Below, one piece after another: positions 1-5,873 of a DNA stretch of 6,839 nucleotides. Both the position numbers and the translations under genes were made by a program. The notes under the pieces were generated by a model. It searched no databases. It saw only the letters and a program-made list of their open reading frames with translations, and had not been told where the DNA came from. Every line of letters begins with the position of its first letter. Position 1 is the first letter of the stretch. Where the stretch lies: NCBI GenBank assembly GCA_938049795.1, contig CALLCD010000150.1, positions 1 to 6,839 of the forward strand. The letters run 5' to 3'. Source of the stretch: an uncultured Hyphomonadaceae bacterium. GTDB lineage: Bacteria; Pseudomonadota; Alphaproteobacteria; Caulobacterales; Hyphomonadaceae.

Positions 1-2
1 CC

Positions 3-101
3 GCGCTGCCGGCCCCCGAAGAGGACACCCCCGCCAAACCCAACGTCAAACTCCCCCCCGGCGACATGCAACAACCCATCGACTACGTCCCGGAGGAATA
101 A
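3..101 (+). CDS. C-terminal end of an unidentified protein (partial, 5' end outside window)
   Basis: An open frame enters from the left edge in frame 3 and ends at a TAA at 99-101, giving 32 residues. They are rich in proline and acidic residues, begin ALPAPEED and finish DYVPEE. Third positions are nearly all G or C, as in the genes to the right, and the other two forward frames read as unlikely arginine/proline/cysteine-rich peptides, which supports this one. The tail looks disordered and carries no motif I recognise, so I assign no function. The gene converges on the minus-strand operon ending at 221, with a GC-rich inverted repeat between them. Confidence 0.55.
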   Translation, partial: ALPAPEEDTPAKPNVKLPPGDMQQPIDYVPEE

Positions 102-116
102 GTTCCGTGCACGACT

Positions 117-137
117 CCCCGCGGCTCGACCGCGGGG
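117..137. terminator. Putative bidirectional hairpin between convergent genes
   Basis: A perfect 8-bp inverted repeat (CCCCGCGG, loop CTCGA, CCGCGGGG) lies 15 nt past the stop of the left-edge gene and in the gap facing the end of the operon at 221. Neither strand has a clean T-run directly after the stem, so intrinsic termination is uncertain. Nearer the operon a weaker 5-bp stem (185-189 with 198-202) is followed on the minus strand, after about 15 nt, by a run of five T. The rest of the 102-220 gap shows nothing else. Confidence 0.4.
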
Positions 138-220
138 CCCATCACCAAATTCTCACAACCAACAAAAAGCCAACCTACTCGTAAGCTCCCTCAAACAGGA
201 GCCCCACCTGGCACACCCCC

Positions 221-517
221 CTAAACCTCACCCCCCAAAGACGCCAGCAACTCCCAAGTATAAAGTCCCGTCCGGTGTCCGTCGCTGAACTCGATCCGCA
301 CCGCATAGCGCCCCGTTGGATGCGCGCCGATCACATCAATATCATCCGGGATCGGCGCTTGCGGTGGAGGCGGACCATTGCCATGACCCTTATTCTCCGC
401 AGACGGACTCGCCGCGCGCAACTCCTTATACGGAATATCACGCTGCGTGCCATCCCGAAACGCCACCCGCAACCGCCGCGCCGTGCGCCCGAACCGCAAC
501 TCGGCCGGCCAGCTCAT
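221..517 (-). CDS. DUF971 domain protein (gamma-butyrobetaine hydroxylase-like N-terminal domain)
   Basis: This 98-residue protein is essentially one DUF971 domain. The family signatures are clear: a beta-strand start with FRDG at 20-23, LRAASPSAE at 33-41 followed by GHG at 44-46, and the C-terminal block from YAVRIEF (71-77) through SDGHRTGLYTW (78-88). The same domain forms the N-terminal zinc-binding part of eukaryotic gamma-butyrobetaine hydroxylase. Stand-alone bacterial versions have no settled function; links to iron-sulfur or redox proteins have been suggested. The start ATG (517-515) overlaps the TGA of the upstream Trm112-like gene as ATGA, with GGAAA a few bases upstream as ribosome binding site. 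It is the last gene of the four-gene operon and stops with TAG. The family call is secure; the biochemical role is unknown. Confidence 0.9.
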   Translation of the reverse strand: MSWPAELRFGRTARRLRVAFRDGTQRDIPYKELRAASPSAENKGHGNGPPPPQAPIPDDIDVIGAHPTGRYAVRIEFSDGHRTGLYTWELLASLGGEV

Positions 518-744
518 GCCATTTCCGCATCGGTCAGCTCGCGCGCCTCGTCTTCGAGCATGATCGGCACCCCGTCGCGCACTGGAAAGGCCAGCCCCGC
601 CGCCTTCGAGACAAGCTCACCGCGCGCGCGATCATAGACCAGCGCCCCGCGCGAGATCGGACAGATCAGAGTTTGCAGAAACAGCGGGGCAGGGCCGGTC
701 TGCTGCACGGTTTCGGATGTGTCGGCGTCAGTCTCGTCAGTCAT
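514..744 (-). CDS. Trm112 family protein (YcaR-like), cysteine-poor form
   Basis: This 76-residue protein has a roughly 20-residue acidic, threonine-rich N-terminal tail and then the Trm112/YcaR core: LICPISRGALVYD at 26-38, ELVSKAAGLAFPVRDG at 43-58 and VPIMLEDEAR at 59-68. In eukaryotes and archaea Trm112 is the zinc-binding activator of several methyltransferases; bacterial YcaR-type proteins are small and mostly uncharacterised. Classical members have a four-cysteine zinc site; here only C28 remains, with S31 and S46 at or near expected cysteine positions. As I recall, this loss is common in alphaproteobacteria, so the protein probably folds without zinc. Its start overlaps the stop of the Lon-domain gene (ATGA, 744-741) and its stop overlaps the DUF971 start, so translation is probably coupled. 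The ribosome binding site is weak, which fits coupling. Confidence 0.88.
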   Translation of the reverse strand: MTDETDADTSETVQQTGPAPLFLQTLICPISRGALVYDRARGELVSKAAGLAFPVRDGVPIMLEDEARELTDAEMA

Positions 745-1400
745 TGCAGGCTCTGGCCCTCATTGCCATCCGCTTGGGATGTGTTCATTTCCATCAACTG
801 GATCAGCGTTTCGGTGCGCGCTTGAAGGTCCGGCGTCTCGAGCAAGGCCTGTTTTTCGATCACACCAAACGGGCACCCCGCGCTCAGCGCACTGACCAGC
901 GTCTCAATTTCCGCATCGGCAATAATCGCCCATTCCGTCTCAAGCCCCTTGGCCTCGGCATAGGGTTTGAGGGCCGCAATGATCATCTCGTGATCGGGTT
1001 TGCTAAAAGCTTTGGGCGGCAACATGTCATCCGTAAACAGCGTATAGTCCGCTTCAACCTCGCGATAGGGTTTGTGCGTTTGCAATTCAGTTTCGATGCG
1101 ATACCGGATCACGCCCTGTAAGGTGATCAGATACCGTCCGTCGCGCGTTTCCGAATAGTCGGTAATCTCGCCAACACAGCCAACCGATGCCAGCGCGGGA
1201 CGCATACGGTCGCCACCTGTCGTCTGGATCATACCGATGAGCTTATGGGTCGCCATCGCATCATCCAGCATGTTCAGATAACGCGGTTCGAAGATGTTCA
1301 GCGGCAGCCGCCAGCGCGGAAACAGCAGCGCCCCCGAAAGTGGGAACACAGGGATCTGCGACGGTAAATCGCTCGGCGTCTGGTAGCGGCTGTGGTCCAC
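741..1400 (-). CDS. LON peptidase substrate-binding (LAN) domain protein
   Basis: This stand-alone protein has the Lon N-terminal substrate-binding fold but no AAA+ or protease part. Visible landmarks are IPVFPLSGALLFPRWRLPL at 16-34, the FEPRY motif at 37-41, LIGMIQ at 54-59 and GCVGEI at 74-79, then the usual C-terminal helical half. The roughly 220-residue length is normal for the group. I chose the GTG at 1400 (219 residues) because AAAAGAGAGA lies just upstream in the 22-nt gap after the thioredoxin stop. The longer frame would begin with TTG at 1430, overlap the thioredoxin gene by 8 nt and add ten residues before the conserved region. The role is inferred as binding unfolded or partner protein; no substrate is known. 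It is the second gene of the operon, and its TGA overlaps the next ATG. Confidence 0.88.
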   Translation of the reverse strand: MDHSRYQTPSDLPSQIPVFPLSGALLFPRWRLPLNIFEPRYLNMLDDAMATHKLIGMIQTTGGDRMRPALASVGCVGEITDYSETRDGRYLITLQGVIRYRIETELQTHKPYREVEADYTLFTDDMLPPKAFSKPDHEMIIAALKPYAEAKGLETEWAIIADAEIETLVSALSAGCPFGVIEKQALLETPDLQARTETLIQLMEMNTSQADGNEGQSLQ

Positions 1401-1422
1401 AAGGGATCTCTCTTTTGGTAGG

Positions 1423-2340
1423 CTAGGCAAACATCAGCGAAGACAATCGACGGCGCCCATTCACCGTCACCGGATCACCAGGTCCGGCTGCTTCAAACAC
1501 TTTGAGAAGTTCTTCCTTGGCTTGCCCGTCCTGCCAGTTCACATCCTTGGCGAGAATGGTGAGCAAATGGTCGCAAGCCTTATCGTTCTGTCCCGCGCTG
1601 ACATATTTCTGCGCCAGATCAAACCGCGCCGCATGATCATCCGGATTGGCCGTCACCAGATCAAGCGCTTTGGTCAACTCATCGGCAGGGGGCGCATCCG
1701 CCGTCAACTCCAGCGCCAGCCGCACGCTCTTGATGTCCGGATCATTCACCCGATCCTCGGGCACCATATCCAAGACCTCCTGCGTCTTGTCCGTCTCGCC
1801 AATCGCCAGATAACATCGTGCAAGCCCGGCCAGCCCCTTCAAATTCGAGGCATCTTTGGACACAATATGCGCGTAAATCTCCGCCGCGCGGGGCAGGTCG
1901 CCATCTTGGAACGCTTTCTCGCCCGCCTCCAGCGCATCGGCCAGCTCCACCGCGCTATCAGTTCCCGTCAGCAGCTTATCAATCCAGCCGCGCACCTGTC
2001 CCTCCGGCAGTGCGCCCTGAAACGCATCCACCGGCTTACCCTTGTCAAAGCCGAACACCGCGGGAATAGACCGCACGCCCAGCTGGCCCGCAATCCCGGG
2101 GTTCTCGTCAATATTGATCTTGACCAGTTTGACATTGCCATTGTGACTGTTGACCACGCGATCCAGAATCGGGATCAGCGTCCGGCACGGCCCGCACCAA
2201 GGCGCCCAGAAATCGACAATGACCGGGGTCGTCTGCGACGCTTCAATCACATCGGTCATAAAGGTCTGATCCGACCCCATAACCACGTTTTCGCTCGTCT
2301 CGGTCGCTGAGGGGGCATCAGGGGGGGCGGCATGCGGCAT
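1423..2340 (-). CDS. cnoX: CnoX/YbbN-like thioredoxin with C-terminal TPR-like repeats
   Basis: This 305-residue cytoplasmic protein has two parts. Residues about 20-128 form a thioredoxin fold with the active site WCGPC at 48-52 and the cis-proline in SIPAV at 91-95. Residues about 130-305 are alpha-helical TPR-like repeats (GEKAFQDGDLPRAAEIY, GLARCYLAIGETDKA-type helices and an FDLAQKYVSAGQNDKA-like repeat). This is the CnoX/YbbN architecture, a holdase chaperone that protects clients from oxidative aggregation and hands them to folding machines. E. coli CnoX lacks the first active-site cysteine; this one keeps both, as in Caulobacter, so thiol-disulfide activity is expected. The proline-rich first 18 residues are probably disordered. 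The ATG at 2340 has AAGGAG 7 nt upstream. It leads the four-gene operon. Confidence 0.92.
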   Translation of the reverse strand: MPHAAPPDAPSATETSENVVMGSDQTFMTDVIEASQTTPVIVDFWAPWCGPCRTLIPILDRVVNSHNGNVKLVKINIDENPGIAGQLGVRSIPAVFGFDKGKPVDAFQGALPEGQVRGWIDKLLTGTDSAVELADALEAGEKAFQDGDLPRAAEIYAHIVSKDASNLKGLAGLARCYLAIGETDKTQEVLDMVPEDRVNDPDIKSVRLALELTADAPPADELTKALDLVTANPDDHAARFDLAQKYVSAGQNDKACDHLLTILAKDVNWQDGQAKEELLKVFEAAGPGDPVTVNGRRRLSSLMFA

Positions 2341-2431
2341 ATCAGGCTCCTTGGCAGTCTCGGCAAAGATAACGGCTTTGTGAGCGCCTTATTTGGAGGT
2401 AAAACCGCTCCGGCGCAACCATTTCGCCCAA

Positions 2432-2444
2432 TATATACCGTCAA
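2432..2444 (-). promoter_or_regulatory. Tentative promoter elements upstream of the thioredoxin operon
   Basis: The 100-nt gap (2341-2440) between the deacylase stop and the thioredoxin start is the only room for an operon promoter. On the minus strand it begins with TTGACG (2444-2439, overlapping the deacylase TGA), followed at once by an AT-rich TATATA run (2437-2432). The two are too close to be the -35 and -10 of one promoter, and no good -10 lies 16-18 nt after TTGACG. One of them may belong to a real promoter, or the operon may be read through from the deacylase gene. Confidence 0.2.
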
Positions 2445-2944
2445 CCCTCTGTGATTGCGGCGAAATCCACCACCTCCACGCTGTGTCCTGTCGCCGCCAC
2501 AAACGCCCTGAAATCCGCCTGCGTCACCCGCACCGTGCCCGTATTGCGCAAGGGATGGAAATTCACCTCGTCCGCCTCCGCCAGCGTCCGCTCCATCACA
2601 AACCGCACCCGCCCCGCCACATCATTGACCAGCGCAAACCCCGTCACCGACCCCGGCGTCACCCCCAGCGTCTCCAGCAACAAATCCTCGCTCGCAAACG
2701 ACAAACGCTTCGTCCCCAGCACCTTATGCAGCCGGTTGAGCCGCAATTCCGCCTCCGCCTCCGCCGAGACCAGCACCAACGCCCCCGCCTTGTCCTTCAA
2801 GAGCAAATTCTTCGAATGCGCGCCCGCCAGCCCCGCCTTCATCTCCCGCCCGTCTGCAACCGTAAACACCGGCGCATGCCACACCGCCTCATAGCCAATG
2901 CCAAGCGTGTCGAGATAAGCAAGAAGGGCGTCCGGCTCTGTCAT
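2441..2944 (-). CDS. ProXp-ala/PrdX-type Ala-tRNA(Pro) deacylase (YbaK/EbsC superfamily)
   Basis: This 167-residue trans-editing protein is predicted to hydrolyse alanine mischarged onto tRNA(Pro) by prolyl-tRNA synthetase. Hallmarks are HAPVFTVADG at 23-32, GAHSKNLLLKD at 41-51, LSFASEDLLLETLGVTPGSVTGFALVND at about 81-108 (read here as separate blocks LSFASED and LGVTPGSVTGF) and NFHPLRN at 128-134. K45, N46 and H130 coincide with residues I recall as functionally important in Caulobacter ProXp-ala, numbering included. The start is the second of two adjacent ATGs (2944), placed a few bases after GCGGGG; the first (2947) would add one Met. A longer open frame extends to 3130 but would overlap the start of the divergent gene and lacks family similarity. 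Its stop lies at the head of the gap before the thioredoxin operon. A broader PrdX specificity cannot be excluded. Confidence 0.92.
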   Translation of the reverse strand: MTEPDALLAYLDTLGIGYEAVWHAPVFTVADGREMKAGLAGAHSKNLLLKDKAGALVLVSAEAEAELRLNRLHKVLGTKRLSFASEDLLLETLGVTPGSVTGFALVNDVAGRVRFVMERTLAEADEVNFHPLRNTGTVRVTQADFRAFVAATGHSVEVVDFAAITEG

Positions 2945-2979
2945 CATATCCCCGCCAGTTTCGCCCCGCCATCGCCCAT

Positions 2980-3008
2980 TTGCAAGCACCCGCCCGATGC
3001 GCTTAACT
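2980..3008 (+). promoter_or_regulatory. Candidate sigma70-like promoter of the DUF6065 gene
   Basis: In the 90-nt divergent gap, TTGCAA (2980-2985) and TTAACT (3003-3008) are separated by exactly 17 nt and lie about 26 nt upstream of the ATG at 3035. They match consensus at 4/6 and 3/6. A promoter for the divergent deacylase must lie in the same gap, but I could not pick out its elements. Confidence 0.35.
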
Positions 3009-3034
3009 CCCGCCACCAAGCAAAAGGACACCCC

Positions 3035-3769
3035 ATGCAGCTCGACTGTTACAAAATCCACGACACCGCCCCCCAAATCGTCCCGGGCAAAGGCCAGCGC
3101 GACTGGATGGACGCCTTCCCCGACCGCCACCCCTATCGCTGCCTGCCGCTAACTATGGCCAATTCCACCGGCTGGGAAATCCTCTGCCCGTTCGATGTCG
3201 AAATCGTCTGGGATGGCGGCCCGATGGAAAGCGCGATCCTGCTCTCCTCCAAAGAACACCCCGAAGGCGTCAAAAGCTTCGCCGACAGCCATTTCCGGCG
3301 CGGCATCGTCACCTTCCACACCGGCCATTTATTCCGTACACCGCCGGGTTGGGGCGTCTGGGTCACCGGCAGCCCAAACCACCCCAAACACGGCCTCGCC
3401 CCGCTCACCGGCCTCGTCGAGACAGACTGGCTGCCATTTCCCTTCACGATGAACTGGCAAATGACCAAGCCCGGCCGCGTCCGCTTCGAACGCGGCGAAC
3501 CCTTCTGCTTCATCACCCTGATGGAACACGGCAAACTCGAAAACATCGAGCCCCGCCTACGCCAACTCGACGCCAACCCCGACCTAAAACTCGAATACGA
3601 AACCTGGCGAGACAGCCGCGCCGACTTCAACGAACGCCTTCAGTCCAAGGAAGAAAAAGCCATGCGCGACCGCTGGCAACGCCACTACATGAAAGGCGAA
3701 AAAACCGACGGCGAAAAAGCCGAAGACCACCGAACAAAACGGCGCTTGAAGCCGCCGGTGGAGGGGTAG
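3035..3769 (+). CDS. DUF6065 family protein
   Basis: This 244-residue cytoplasmic protein has no signal peptide or membrane segment. I recognise the family pattern: an N-terminal beta-rich start (MQLDCYKI), RDWMDAFPDRHPYRCLPL at 22-39, NSTGWEILCP at 43-52, then RRGIVTFHTGHLFRT, PLTGLVETDWLPFPFTMNWQ and GRVRFERGEPFCFI in the middle third. The last 60 residues are highly charged and lysine-rich, probably helical and then disordered. The many conserved Trp, His and Asp residues resemble a small-molecule or metal-binding fold, but no activity is known to me and I assign none. The start at 3035 has AAAAGGA about 7 nt upstream. A longer frame open back to 2393 is antisense shadow of the deacylase. 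The gene is divergent from the deacylase and convergent with the GC-poor DUF262 gene. Confidence 0.85.
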   Translation: MQLDCYKIHDTAPQIVPGKGQRDWMDAFPDRHPYRCLPLTMANSTGWEILCPFDVEIVWDGGPMESAILLSSKEHPEGVKSFADSHFRRGIVTFHTGHLFRTPPGWGVWVTGSPNHPKHGLAPLTGLVETDWLPFPFTMNWQMTKPGRVRFERGEPFCFITLMEHGKLENIEPRLRQLDANPDLKLEYETWRDSRADFNERLQSKEEKAMRDRWQRHYMKGEKTDGEKAEDHRTKRRLKPPVEG

Positions 3770-3789
3770 GTGGGATACCCAGTTCCCAC
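3770..3789. terminator. Possible terminator hairpin at the DUF6065/DUF262 junction
   Basis: Directly after the DUF6065 stop codon lies a 6-bp inverted repeat (GTGGGA at 3770-3775, TCCCAC at 3784-3789, 8-nt loop). It sits between two convergent genes, where a terminator is expected, but no T-run follows on either strand. The remaining bases to 3845 become AT-rich and mark the start of the compositional change. Confidence 0.3.
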
Positions 3790-3845
3790 ATACACTGCGC
3801 AGGCAGGGCTGGCTTGCCAAACCAATTCCCAAAATCCATTCTAGT

Positions 3846-5786
3846 TTAAATTTGAAGGATATTGCCAGTCCGCCAGATGTCGGTAGCAAGCCTTACCATG
3901 GCATCTTCTCGGGCCTCGACATGTTCTATGGTAATGTCGTTCCAGCCGCGAAAGCCATAAGCCGGACAGTCTTTGTGTGCGCCCACGAATGCTGTTCCTG
4001 AGCCATTGTAGAATTCTACTAGGAGAGATTTGCTGAGCCAACCTGCTGTCCTGTATATCTCTACACGGTCACTAAATGGTTTGTTGGAGGCATCCCTATT
4101 TAGTCGCCGCGGCAAAATGCTCAGTGCCCCAAGACGTTGCCTCAAAGCCTCCATTTTAGCCGGATCATTGCCGACAATGTGCCCCCAATCTTGAACATTA
4201 TTTGACAAAACGTGCTCTAGCTCGTGGGCATGAGTACCTTTTGTTGAAAGGGGTAGTTCGCTCACCTTTGTCTTTGGGCCCACAATCTGTCTTGTAAGGT
4301 GAAGTTCCATGCGCGCGAGCGCATAGCGCATCCATCGAGCATTGCTCGCGGTCCGAGTTGGTTTGGCGAGACGGCCAATATCGGGCAGTGGTTGGACAAT
4401 ATTGAATAGATCTCTTCTGATGTCCCGCCAGTGTGAAGTTGTCAGTTTCGATACAGCCTTTAGCATCGTTAATTCGGCAGTGCCGGGTCGAACCTCTGTT
4501 GGTGCCCAGCAGCGGTAAAATGCGAGTACGTCGAGAAAATCTCCAAGGGCTTTTAGGCGGTCCTTTATCTTGCTTTTGGGTGATGCGGTTATGGCAGCGG
4601 CAAAGGCAGCATCAAGAAATGGTATTTTTGCAATTGCGGCATGATGAAATCCGGCATGACCACCGGCATGCCGATTGTGATAGCTGTAGCTTCTTAAAGT
4701 GTGGGTATTCTTGGAGTACGGAAAGTACTCTTTCTTCAGGAAGTCATAGATCAAGTTGTGGTTCAGCGACTTATCTTTTGAATCACCATCGCTTAATAGC
4801 CAATTGTACGGATTAGCGATTACATTTTTCGCCTCACGAACGCTCCTACGGTTGACATTCCTAAGGTCGATTTTGCGAGCAATGAGGAACCCAGCTAGCA
4901 AACGTTTTTCAGCGTCAAGACCGCTTCGGACTGGTGGGTTTCCAAGACAGTCTTTGTTTAGTGCATTCAAGGATTTTTCGCGTGATGTGCGCCAGTCTCG
5001 TGGAGCCTCGCCCTCGTTAGCTAGAATGCGTGATAGAAACTTTTGGCCATCAGATAGATGCAAACCTCTTGTGTTCATACGATCAAAAACACACTGTTCG
5101 TCTTCGGCGTCATAGATGTGCGCAAAGTACACCTGCGAAATAAGCCACTGGAAGAAATGATCAATCCGCTCACGGTCGAAGTCATCTGTTCGTTCTCCGT
5201 CCGCGAGTGTAATTTCTGCCAAGTCTGCCAAGACTTGATCTTTGCAGAGACGGAATGCCTTTTCAAAAGCCAGTGTGGCTGAAGACTTTATTCTAGAGGT
5301 AATCTGCAGGCGCTTTGGAAAGCCTGCTGGTAATTCCTCATTATGTAGAAGCCGCCTCAAGTGAAGATTGAAGTCATGGACATTGATTACAAATGCACCG
5401 TTTTCGCCGTCATCTGGTCGGTAGATCAATTCAAGTGCTGTTTTCCTGGTATTGTCCGAACCGTTGAGAGCCAGAACCGCCATCAGAACCATTAACGTTG
5501 TTAGTCTTTGTTGCCCGTCGACAACTTTGTGGGCTTCTGATGTGTCGCTTTTCTGCGTTACTATGGCTCCCAAGAAATAATCGGGAATGCCGTCATCATT
5601 GGCAGGGCCGGAAGAATCGAACGCTTGGATTAAGTCACCCAACAACGTGCGAACGTGGTCTTCTTGCCAGCAGTAATCGCGTTGGTATGGCGGTATCTGA
5701 TATGTTTGGCCAAAGAAAATTGAACTAATGTTAGACATCGAAACATCGGCACGAAATTTTCCGCTCTGTCCAAACCCATCGGCCAT
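3846..5786 (-). CDS. DUF262-DUF1524 (GmrSD-like) restriction/anti-phage protein
   Basis: This 646-residue protein combines an N-terminal DUF262 (ParB/Srx-like NTPase) domain with a C-terminal DUF1524 HNH-type nuclease domain. In DUF262 I see IPPYQRDYCW at 31-40, YFLGAIV at 70-76, VVDGQQRLTTL at 88-98 and the FDRMNTRGLHLS block at 235-246. In the DUF1524 region are HELEHVLSNN at 521-530, GALSIL at 553-558, LNRDASNKPFSDR at 562-574 and a terminal IEHVEARED...IW helix at about 620-638. Single-chain homologues include GmrSD-type type IV restriction enzymes, BrxU and SspE, which target modified or phage DNA. Target and cofactor cannot be read from sequence. The ATG at 5786 follows GGGGA by six bases. 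GC content is far lower than in neighbouring genes, indicating acquisition. No ssp, brx, dnd or modification gene is in the window. Confidence 0.87.
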   Translation of the reverse strand: MADGFGQSGKFRADVSMSNISSIFFGQTYQIPPYQRDYCWQEDHVRTLLGDLIQAFDSSGPANDDGIPDYFLGAIVTQKSDTSEAHKVVDGQQRLTTLMVLMAVLALNGSDNTRKTALELIYRPDDGENGAFVINVHDFNLHLRRLLHNEELPAGFPKRLQITSRIKSSATLAFEKAFRLCKDQVLADLAEITLADGERTDDFDRERIDHFFQWLISQVYFAHIYDAEDEQCVFDRMNTRGLHLSDGQKFLSRILANEGEAPRDWRTSREKSLNALNKDCLGNPPVRSGLDAEKRLLAGFLIARKIDLRNVNRRSVREAKNVIANPYNWLLSDGDSKDKSLNHNLIYDFLKKEYFPYSKNTHTLRSYSYHNRHAGGHAGFHHAAIAKIPFLDAAFAAAITASPKSKIKDRLKALGDFLDVLAFYRCWAPTEVRPGTAELTMLKAVSKLTTSHWRDIRRDLFNIVQPLPDIGRLAKPTRTASNARWMRYALARMELHLTRQIVGPKTKVSELPLSTKGTHAHELEHVLSNNVQDWGHIVGNDPAKMEALRQRLGALSILPRRLNRDASNKPFSDRVEIYRTAGWLSKSLLVEFYNGSGTAFVGAHKDCPAYGFRGWNDITIEHVEAREDAMVRLATDIWRTGNILQI

Positions 5787-5825
5787 CCTAAATCCCCGCT
5801 TCGTTCAAGTGCAACGCTAAGGAGA

Positions 5826-5855
5826 ATTATTAATCTCTCGTTAACCATAATGCAA
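5826..5855 (-). promoter_or_regulatory. Candidate promoter of the DUF262-DUF1524 gene
   Basis: On the minus strand TTGCAT (5855-5850) and AATAAT (5831-5826) are separated by 18 nt. The -10 matches 5/6 of TATAAT. Transcription would start near 5819, leaving a leader of about 33 nt with GGGGA before the ATG. The element lies inside the AT-rich segment, so the gene appears to have brought its own promoter. Confidence 0.45.
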
Positions 5856-5873
5856 TGGCAAACATTCCAGGCC

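Noticed and set aside
1522..2310. 262-codon plus-strand open frame opposite the thioredoxin gene
   Set aside because: Arg/His/Gln-rich translation with no domain; it is the antisense shadow of a clear CnoX-like gene.
2393..3034. Long 5' extension of the DUF6065 frame
   Set aside because: Its Arg/His/Pro-rich translation is antisense to the deacylase; family similarity begins only at the ATG at 3035, which has a ribosome binding site.
2945..3130. N-terminal extension of the deacylase frame
   Set aside because: It would overlap the divergent DUF6065 start and has no family similarity; the ATG at 2944 gives the normal length and residue numbering.
3811..5870. Loosely similar sequences at both edges of the GC-poor block (near 3817-3830 and 5856-5868) as attachment-site or target-duplication repeats
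   Set aside because: They match only with gaps over about a dozen bases, and no integrase or transposase is present, so chance is the simpler explanation.
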